Positions 52,881-59,205 of a stretch of 62,641 nt of DNA are shown piece by piece (position 1 is the stretch's first letter; each line of letters begins with the position of its first letter). The notes beneath the pieces were generated by a model, which was not told where the DNA came from, made no database searches, and worked only from the letters and a program-made list of their open reading frames with translations. This DNA comes from Cytophagaceae bacterium (GTDB lineage: Bacteria > Bacteroidota > Bacteroidia > Flavobacteriales > Flavobacteriaceae): the NCBI GenBank assembly GCA_002710685.1, contig PALD01000046.1:1-62641 (forward strand), read 5' to 3'. The position numbers and the translations under genes are program-made.

Positions 52881-54701
52881 TTATTTTCCAAAATCTTCAA
52901 TGACCGCCCGTATGGGCCATTCATCTGCCTTGATTTTCAACACCCCATCCTTCCATACACAAAACCAGGATTGGTCTCCGTCCTTTTCAGGTTCCCAGTC
53001 CTTGTTCCACACGATATCCAGGGTGTGCCCCCCAACCACCAAATCTCCCAAATAAAAGAAATCCCAGGCATCTTGTGGCAAGAGGGGTTCAATGGTCAGC
53101 GTGCCATCCATCTTGGGCTTTACCCCTATTAAATCTGAAATGATGATATCTGGAAAAGTGGAGTGAAAATAATCTTTTACCCCGCCAAACTCCTTGCCAT
53201 CACTGGGAATATACCACTCGCCTATGTTTTTTTCGCCCGTGCCGTGCATGGCCGCAAGCTTGACCACATAATCCATCAACAACTGCTTGTCACTGCTGGT
53301 GACCTCCTTTTTGTAATCCCTTAAATAGTTAGCATAGGCCTTGTACACCACCGAGTTTTGAAATGGCCACCCACGACCGTTCCAGGCATAGGCCTGCTCG
53401 TTGTAATAGGGATGCTGCCGCTCTGCCGTGGTCATTCCCATGGTGTTATAAAACCCTTTTTCTGAACCAAAAAGCTTCCAGGCCACATCGTATTTCTCAT
53501 GGTTTTCCTGCGGTATCATATCAAAATACCAGGGCGTGTACCCTACTGATTCCCGCACCTGGGCCTCAAAATCCCTGACACCATACACATTGTCCCCCGC
53601 TGTAAACGTCATAAAAAACTTTGCCTTGTCATCCCACAAAACATCGAGCGTCTTCTCCTGCACGCTATGAGCCCGCTGGTCGTATTTTTCGCTTAAAGCG
53701 AAATCGCCTACTTTACCATACATGTCAGCAAGTGATTTTAAGTTTCCGTAGGCATAACCATTGACCGAGGGCCGCACGAGGTAAAACCAGGGATAGCCAC
53801 CATTAAAGGCTTCAGGGTACTTTTTTGCAGCAGCAGAATTTGCCACCTTGCCGGTAGTGCCCCAGCCCAGGTAATTGTCGCGCCAGTTGTCTTTAGTATA
53901 GATGGAGAAGGGGCCATCGCTGGCAATCAACCCCTCGACTGCCGAAAGGCTGAACTCCATCCCGTCATAGAGGTCCATGATCTTGTACATCCCGTTTGTT
54001 CTTGAACCTGGGTTGTGCACCGTAAAAAGGCTGTCCCACACCTGCTGGTGTTTTTCCATGGCGGGCAGCATCCCCTTCATCCATGCATCATCTGGGTGCA
54101 CCTTGAGGAATGCCTCTACCCCATTGATCAACCAACTGGAAAAATGATGGCTCTCTGGCCGGGACAAGTTTGTGAGAAAGCTTCCATTTTCACGCTGTTG
54201 CAATGTGGCGCCACTACCTTTTAAGAAATAGGTGGCATATGATTTTAAATATTGGGGATCTTTGACCCAGCGGGCATCATAAAACTGCTGGCCCAGCGGG
54301 CAGGTAATGGCACCGCTCCTGGAAGCATGGTTGGGGGTGCCATAAAACTCTGTATAGACCCAATAGTTTTTATTATCTTCAGGATCGTGATAATCCCGCA
54401 AGTGCTTGAGCATCATCCAGAAACGGTAATTGAAGACCTCGTTCATGGTGCTGTCAGTACAAATAAAAAGCGGGGTGTTCTTGACTAAAAATGCCTCGTT
54501 GTTACCGGGGTTAAAAGGACCGTCAGAGGCCGGGCGGTCTGTATAGGCATTAAAAGTCTTTATGTCTTTGGTCAGGTTTGCTTTCGCGGAAGCTTTAAAA
54601 TCCTGTAAAACGGTGTCAAAATCTGGTTCTTGGGCACAGCTTGAACATAAACCCAGGAACAGGAAAAAAATCATCCTGCCAACTGTAGAAAATCTTGTCA
54701 T
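52881..54701 (-). CDS. MGH1-like six-hairpin glycosidase lipoprotein
   Basis: 607 residues with lipobox CSSC (CSSCAQEP, about Cys22) and an (alpha/alpha)6-barrel of the trehalase/GH63-like MGH1 group: LYDGMEFSLSAVEG, PSVNGYAYGNLKSLADMYG, AYAWNGRGWPFQNSVVYKA and GEWYIPSDGKEFGGVKDY. A C-terminal beta-sandwich follows. It probably acts on alpha-linked or rhamnose-type oligosaccharides in the envelope. I cannot assign catalytic acids with certainty. The frame is open to a TTG at 54776, but the ATG at 54701 (or 54713) gives a proper lipoprotein signal. Confidence 0.82.
   Translation of the reverse strand: MTRFSTVGRMIFFLFLGLCSSCAQEPDFDTVLQDFKASAKANLTKDIKTFNAYTDRPASDGPFNPGNNEAFLVKNTPLFICTDSTMNEVFNYRFWMMLKHLRDYHDPEDNKNYWVYTEFYGTPNHASRSGAITCPLGQQFYDARWVKDPQYLKSYATYFLKGSGATLQQRENGSFLTNLSRPESHHFSSWLINGVEAFLKVHPDDAWMKGMLPAMEKHQQVWDSLFTVHNPGSRTNGMYKIMDLYDGMEFSLSAVEGLIASDGPFSIYTKDNWRDNYLGWGTTGKVANSAAAKKYPEAFNGGYPWFYLVRPSVNGYAYGNLKSLADMYGKVGDFALSEKYDQRAHSVQEKTLDVLWDDKAKFFMTFTAGDNVYGVRDFEAQVRESVGYTPWYFDMIPQENHEKYDVAWKLFGSEKGFYNTMGMTTAERQHPYYNEQAYAWNGRGWPFQNSVVYKAYANYLRDYKKEVTSSDKQLLMDYVVKLAAMHGTGEKNIGEWYIPSDGKEFGGVKDYFHSTFPDIIISDLIGVKPKMDGTLTIEPLLPQDAWDFFYLGDLVVGGHTLDIVWNKDWEPEKDGDQSWFCVWKDGVLKIKADEWPIRAVIEDFGK
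53687..53703. repeat. Iterated palindrome TTTCGCTT-a-AAGCGAAA in the MGH1-like gene
   Basis: A perfect 8+1+8 palindrome encoding FALSE K in a helix-linking loop. Confidence 0.7.
54580..54593. repeat. Iterated palindrome GCTTTCGCGGAAGC in the MGH1-like gene
   Basis: One mismatch between arms (T/G). It encodes KASAKA close to the mature N-terminus. Confidence 0.6.
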
Positions 54702-54761
54702 GTGGTTCTCCATTCTCAATTTGACCGACCAAGATAATAAATGTATGACATACACTTGTTT

Positions 54762-54777
54762 TTTGGCCCTAGCCAAA
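54762..54777. repeat. Iterated palindrome TTTGGC-ccta-GCCAAA, intergenic
   Basis: A variant of the TTTGGCT family, 60 bp upstream of the MGH1-like gene start. Confidence 0.6.
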
Positions 54778-54835
54778 TGAAATTTTATATGAAATACCCA
54801 TCGTCAAGCCCCTGCTTGACCACAGCATAAGAAAA

Positions 54836-55783
54836 TCAATCACAGTCCAGCTTTTTAAGTAGTTTTTTTGAGCCTTCTGTAAGGTTGATGAAAGCATTTT
54901 TTACATTGTCCTTATACCTTTTTTTCATGGCAGTATCGTCCATGACCGGTTTTATCGCATCCCTGTAAAGCACGCGGGGATCAAGGTGGGGTCCATCATT
55001 TTCCAGTTCCATGATATAGGGCAAGGTGCTCAACCCCTCAGGAAGGGCAGCCAAGTCCAGGGTGTATTGAAACTCAAGTTGAGAAACCGAAAGTCTTGCA
55101 GCCTGCTCCTCAATTTTTGCATAGCGTTCATCAAAAAGCGTGTTGAATTCTTCAACAAATTCAGGACCATTGATGTTATAGCCCTCAATGAGCGTCTTGA
55201 TGGCATGGCAATTAAAGTTGGCTTCTTGTACGGTGCCGTCCTCAAGTGCCTTTAAGGCTTCGTGTATGGGGACAAGACTTGTTGCAAAATCAGTGTAAGC
55301 CAGTTCATAGATTTTGTTCAGCGCACTCAATTCTTTGTGAATCTCAAGAAATTGTGTGGCTTGTTGCGGGGTTTCAAAGGGAATTTCCCCTCCTGTTGTC
55401 CTGCATACTGTATATGCCAGGCAGAACTCTTTCAGGGCCTCATCAATGCGCGACCGGGATTTAGTCACCACGTTTACCAAGCTCGCCTTATAGTCAGCAT
55501 CTTCATAATTTTGAGGATTGAAGGCGTTGATCTCAGCAGTCATGTTTTTATTTAAAACACACAATTTTTTGATGGTGGGCAGTAACTTATCATCCACAAG
55601 TTCATCGCAATCGTACATTTTATCATATACCTCCAGGAGCAGGCGCTGCTCTTCTTCTTCAAGCCCTTGCAAGGTTTGCAAAAGCTCATCAGCACCTTCA
55701 GAGAGTTGCGCATGGGCATATCGCGGTACGGTAATAAGCACCAAAAGGACCATACATTTTATGCCCACAGCAAAAAAACTCAT
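54836..55783 (-). CDS. Secreted all-helical protein of unknown function
   Basis: 315 residues with a signal peptide (ends AHAQ, about residue 26), or with a start at Met11. The mature part is almost all helix, acidic, rich in Glu/Leu (LLQTLQGLEEEEQRLLLEVY), with cysteines at about 59 (MYDCDEL), 75, 119, 125 (CLAYTVC), about 193 and 314 (LDCD). This suggests disulphides in the periplasm. I recognise no family. The length and base use are like the neighbours. It is monocistronic, 59 bp from the upstream stretch that follows the MGH1-like gene. Confidence 0.6.
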   Translation of the reverse strand: MSFFAVGIKCMVLLVLITVPRYAHAQLSEGADELLQTLQGLEEEEQRLLLEVYDKMYDCDELVDDKLLPTIKKLCVLNKNMTAEINAFNPQNYEDADYKASLVNVVTKSRSRIDEALKEFCLAYTVCRTTGGEIPFETPQQATQFLEIHKELSALNKIYELAYTDFATSLVPIHEALKALEDGTVQEANFNCHAIKTLIEGYNINGPEFVEEFNTLFDERYAKIEEQAARLSVSQLEFQYTLDLAALPEGLSTLPYIMELENDGPHLDPRVLYRDAIKPVMDDTAMKKRYKDNVKNAFINLTEGSKKLLKKLDCD

Positions 55784-55944
55784 ACACTCAAGAATAAGAT
55801 ATAAAGCTAAATGAATGTTTTAGATTTTGCCTCTCCACAAGTAAGTTATTTGAAGAATTGCGTGATTTTGGTCAATCCCTATAGGACAATTGAAAAATAA
55901 TAATTTACTTTGTATATCAAAGTACTTTTAAAAAAATATTCAGC

Positions 55945-56277
55945 ATGGATATACAAACAACATTGGCACATCTCTCAAAAAGAAAGGTCATTATCAGGAT
56001 GCTTATAGGCTATTGCATAGGCCTGGGCATAATATCTCTTTTTGTGTTTTCAGTAAACAAACCCAATCCTGGGTGGGGCGCATACTGGCAGCTGCGCCCA
56101 TTGATCATCACACCCCTTGCAACTGCTTGTGGCGCGCTCTCCTACTTTTTGGTTGATTTTGTCAGCCCTAAAAAACCCTGGGCAACAATCTCCTGCTACG
56201 TGCTAAGTACACTTGTATTTGTGATTTCGCTATGGCTGGGCATCGTGCTGGGCCTGGATGGCACGTTATGGAACTAG
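55945..56277 (+). CDS. Conserved small membrane protein
   Basis: 110 residues with three TM helices (about 18-36, 52-70, 84-104) and the motif WGAYWQLRPLIITPLATACGALSYF. From memory, flavobacterial homologues are sometimes called KefB-like, but nothing potassium-related is visible. The promoter region has TTG (55890-55892) and a TTACTTTG box (about 55905-55912). The next gene follows after 89 bp, with one palindrome in between. Confidence 0.7.
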   Translation: MDIQTTLAHLSKRKVIIRMLIGYCIGLGIISLFVFSVNKPNPGWGAYWQLRPLIITPLATACGALSYFLVDFVSPKKPWATISCYVLSTLVFVISLWLGIVLGLDGTLWN

Positions 56278-56296
56278 GTTATACCCAAAGGGATTC

Positions 56297-56313
56297 TTTG
56301 GCTTTAAGCCAAA
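56297..56313. repeat. Iterated palindrome TTTGGCTT-t-AAGCCAAA, intergenic
   Basis: A perfect 8+1+8 variant of the TTTGGCT family between two small genes. Confidence 0.75.
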
Positions 56314-56366
56314 AAAAATTAAGCACATTTTTAAAACTAAAGGAAAAAACATATACCGTTTTTTAA

Positions 56367-56714
56367 ATGAAAGATGTAAAAGAATATATCGCAAAATTTC
56401 CCAAGGATGTCGCTCAAATCCTCAATACAATCAGGACCATCATATTAGATGCAGCTCCAGGTGCGGTCGAGGGTATATCTTATGGCATGCCTGCTTACAA
56501 GCTCAACGGTAGACCGCTGGTCTATTATGCTGGGTACAAAAACCACATCGGCCTCTATGCTACTCCCTCGGGCCATGAGGCATTTGCAAGTAGGCTTTCA
56601 CAGTATAAACAGGGGAAGGGGTCAGTGCAATTTCATCTTAACGAGCCCATGCCGTATGCACTTATTGAAGAAATTGTAAAATTCAGGGTTGAAGAAAATA
56701 TGTTCAAAAAATAA
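56367..56714 (+). CDS. DUF1801 (YdhG/CyaY-like fold) protein
   Basis: 115 residues of the DUF1801 family: EYIAKFPKDVAQILNTIR, GAVEGISYGMPAYKLNGRP and KNHIGLYATPSGHEAF. The fold is related to YdhG and has been linked to iron handling in Bacillus (YdhG). Function here is unproven. It is soluble. It overlaps the start of a strong terminator by two bases at its stop codon. Confidence 0.85.
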   Translation: MKDVKEYIAKFPKDVAQILNTIRTIILDAAPGAVEGISYGMPAYKLNGRPLVYYAGYKNHIGLYATPSGHEAFASRLSQYKQGKGSVQFHLNEPMPYALIEEIVKFRVEENMFKK

Positions 56715-56734
56715 ACCCCGCCCTTGCGGGGTTT
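56713..56734. terminator. Bidirectional terminator, DUF1801 / DinB
   Basis: AAACCCCGC (56713-56721), loop CCTT, GCGGGGTTT (56726-56734). It is flanked by A-rich DNA on the left (T-run on the minus strand) and serves both convergent genes. Confidence 0.85.
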
Positions 56735-56747
56735 ACCCTATCATTAT

Positions 56748-57242
56748 TTAACGTTCATAAAACGCGGGAGGTTCTATGCCCAGTGACCTTAAATAGACAT
56801 AGCCCTGAGCGCGGTGATGGATTTCATTATCAATAAAATAAAGTATGGAACAATAATTCTTGTTTTCATACATCCCAAAAAGATTAAAAACTTCCTGAAA
56901 GCGCTCTTCGGTAATCTCTTGAAAATATTCATTTACCTCACCGGTCGCGATATCCCATAACTTGAGCAATTGAGCCTTGGTGGTCACATCCTTGAAATCT
57001 TCATCGAGGGGCTTGCTATCACCACTCACGATTTCCTTAAGGCCAGGTCCAGCGATGCCCAGCAGTTCCATGACCATTTTTGCAAAAGGCCGCATCCCGC
57101 CTATAGCATGGTTAAAGAGTGCCTCTTCTGGAAATGCGGCAATCGTTCTCCTGGTGAGCATCCTGTGGCCTTGCCAGTGCTCTAAGAATTCCTGTACATT
57201 CATAAAAGTGGCCAGTTTTGTGTTGTTCAATGTGGTTTCCAT
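56748..57242 (-). CDS. DinB-like four-helix protein
   Basis: 164 residues, four-helix DinB/YfiT fold: VQEFLEHWQGHRMLTRRTI, GMRPFAKMVMELLGIAGPG, LLKLWDIATGEVNEYF and DNEIHHRAQGYVYLRSLG. The His in HHRAQG and an upstream His align with the metal ligands of the family. DinB proteins are often thiol S-transferases, and in bacillithiol producers (BshA is present in this window) they can be bacillithiol transferases. That link is inference. It is divergent from the YafY-type regulator, which probably controls it. Confidence 0.87.
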   Translation of the reverse strand: METTLNNTKLATFMNVQEFLEHWQGHRMLTRRTIAAFPEEALFNHAIGGMRPFAKMVMELLGIAGPGLKEIVSGDSKPLDEDFKDVTTKAQLLKLWDIATGEVNEYFQEITEERFQEVFNLFGMYENKNYCSILYFIDNEIHHRAQGYVYLRSLGIEPPAFYER

Positions 57243-57328
57243 GATTTTTGATTTTTAATTGTTCACACAAATTTCAAGGGGGTGGGTGACAACTGTCTGT
57301 CAGCAGTAAAAAAATAAATTTTAATTTT

Positions 57329-57344
57329 TTTGGCTCAAGCCAAA
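57329..57344. repeat. Iterated palindrome TTTGGCT-ca-AGCCAAA, intergenic
   Basis: An exact copy in the 189-bp divergent region between the DinB and YafY-like genes. Confidence 0.85.
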
Positions 57345-57431
57345 AAACATAAACCCAACAACCATAAAAAGCCCCAATCACATGTGCCATTATGCACTTT
57401 CCATCTTATATTGTAGGGAGAAAAACGACCC

Positions 57432-58391
57432 ATGAGCACGGAGACCGTTAAACGTTTTGACCGCATAGTAGCCCTCCTGGTGCAATTGCAATCCAAGCGT
57501 ATCGTGAAGGCACAAGAGCTGGCAGACCGCTTTGAGGTAAGCCTGCGCACCATTTATCGCGACGTGCGTACACTGGAGGCCTGTGGTGTGCCCATCGTGA
57601 GCGAGGCCGGTGTGGGCTATTCCATTATGGAAGGATACCGCCTGCCGCCCGTTATGTTCACAAAAGAAGAGGCCAGTAGCTTTGTGGCCGCCGAAAAGTT
57701 CATGCGGCAGTTTCTGGACAAGACCCTGGGCGATTATCACGAGTCTGCCATGTACAAGATAAAGTCAGTGCTGCGCGGTAATGAAAAGGACTGGATCAAT
57801 GCCCTGGAATCCCACATCACCGTTGCCCCAACAGACGACCTCTTCAACTCAGCCCTGCCGGATGCCCTGGAAATCCTCTTTGAGAGCATCGCCGAAAAGA
57901 AACAGGTCTTCCTTAAATATCAGTCACTGGAGAGCGAGACCCCATCAGAACGTCACATTGAGCCCGTGGGCCTGTTTCATGAAAACGGATTCTGGTACTT
58001 CATGGCCTATTGCCACAAGCGCAGGGCATACAGGCAGTTCAGGACAGATAGGATGCTGGGCATTGCACGCACCCTGCAACATTTTACACGCGAACACGCC
58101 AGCCTGGACACGTATAGAACTTCTTGGGACGCAGATGAGATGATGACCATAAAAATACGTGTAGATAAAAAGGTGGCGCGCTTCATGCAAAGCAGTAGAA
58201 AACAGTATGGGTTTGTCCATGAAACCGTTTTAAAGGATGCCGTTGAGATGACCTTTTCCACCTGCGATTTTCATCAAGGGTTTCCACGATGGTACCTCTC
58301 ATTTTCAGATTATTGCACAATTTTACAACCACAAAGCGTCAAGGACCGCGTACAGCAAATCATGAAGGAAGGCCTGGAGCGCCTGCGATAA
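57432..58391 (+). CDS. YafY/WYL-domain transcriptional regulator
   Basis: 319 residues. An N-terminal HTH_11 (RFDRIVALLVQLQSKRIV, LADRFEVSLRTIYRDVRTLE) is followed by a WYL domain (about 140-230, VFLKYQSLESETPSERHIEP, NGFWYFMAYCHKRRAYRQFR) and a WCX-like C-terminal region. WYL proteins bind nucleotide or nucleic-acid ligands and act as repressors or activators. It is divergent from the DinB gene, with a symmetric element between them at 57329, so DinB is the likely target. Confidence 0.9.
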   Translation: MSTETVKRFDRIVALLVQLQSKRIVKAQELADRFEVSLRTIYRDVRTLEACGVPIVSEAGVGYSIMEGYRLPPVMFTKEEASSFVAAEKFMRQFLDKTLGDYHESAMYKIKSVLRGNEKDWINALESHITVAPTDDLFNSALPDALEILFESIAEKKQVFLKYQSLESETPSERHIEPVGLFHENGFWYFMAYCHKRRAYRQFRTDRMLGIARTLQHFTREHASLDTYRTSWDADEMMTIKIRVDKKVARFMQSSRKQYGFVHETVLKDAVEMTFSTCDFHQGFPRWYLSFSDYCTILQPQSVKDRVQQIMKEGLERLR

Positions 58392-58505
58392 AACAGCCCG
58401 CTGTCACAGCACAAACAACCCATCCACTAAATCCTACAGTTCACTCCTTCCCTGTTTTTTTCAACTGGCATTGCACGCATCTTTACACCATAATCAATTC
58501 CGGTC

Positions 58506-59165
58506 ATGGAAAATTTCACGAAAATCTTTATCATAAGCCACGCCAGCGTGGGCGGCATTGCCCTTGTTGCCGGCGCCATCGCAATCCTTGCAAAAAAAGG
58601 AAACAACCTCCATAAAAAAGCAGGCCGTATATTTTATTACACCATGCTGGCCTCAGCTCTTTCTGCACTCGTTATCTGTTTATTACCGGGCCATGAGAGC
58701 GCGTTTTTATTTGCCATCGGGGTATTCAGTTCTTACTTTATCATAAGTGGCTACCGCAGTCTTGCCTTTCGGCGAAAGCCAGTTATCAACATCAAGGACC
58801 GCCTATTGGCCTATGGCATTTTGACCACGGGCCTTGTCATGGTGCTGTACCCATTGATCCTGGAAGGACAACTCAACATCATCCTGACGGTATTTGGCAT
58901 TGTGGGGATTGCCTTTGGGGTACGTGATGTACAATTGCTGCACAAGCCCGATGTGCTCAAGAAAGCCTGGCTCAAGCTTCACCTGGGCAAGATGATGGGC
59001 GGGTATAACGCTGCTGTTTCGGCTTTTTTTGTGGTCAATCAAATCCTGCCCGGGGTGTGGAACTGGTTTGTGCCCAGCATCGTGGGCGGGGTGTACATCT
59101 CTTACTGGATCACCAAGCTCAACCTGGCGCAGCGCAAGGTCAAGCGCATGGCATCAAGGTCCTAG
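58506..59165 (+). CDS. Small multi-pass membrane protein, DUF2306-like
   Basis: 219 residues with about seven TM helices (IIISHASVGGIALVAGAIAIL near the N-terminus; LGKMMGGYNAAVSAFFVVN later). The early motif HASVGGIALVAGAIAIL and NLHKKAGRIFYY (His and the heme-like loop) match the DUF2306 group of membrane proteins. Function unknown. It carries an exact CTTTCG-g-CGAAAG palindrome in a loop (58766). It converges on the S9 peptidase gene. Confidence 0.72.
   Translation: MENFTKIFIISHASVGGIALVAGAIAILAKKGNNLHKKAGRIFYYTMLASALSALVICLLPGHESAFLFAIGVFSSYFIISGYRSLAFRRKPVINIKDRLLAYGILTTGLVMVLYPLILEGQLNIILTVFGIVGIAFGVRDVQLLHKPDVLKKAWLKLHLGKMMGGYNAAVSAFFVVNQILPGVWNWFVPSIVGGVYISYWITKLNLAQRKVKRMASRS
58766..58778. 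repeat. Iterated palindrome CTTTCG-g-CGAAAG in membrane protein gene
   Basis: An exact 13-bp copy encoding FRRK in a cytosolic loop. Confidence 0.8.
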
Positions 59166-59186
59166 CAGCGACAATGGATTTTTTTA

Positions 59187-59202
59187 TTTGGCTATAGCCA
59201 AA
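59187..59202. repeat. Iterated palindrome TTTGGCT-at-AGCCAAA between convergent genes
   Basis: An exact copy in the 40-bp gap between the two stop codons. It could also act as a weak terminator. Confidence 0.85.
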
Positions 59203-59205
59203 AGA

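Noticed and set aside
54702..54776. TTG start for the MGH1-like gene
   Set aside because: It overlaps a palindrome and gives 25 extra residues before the lipoprotein signal.
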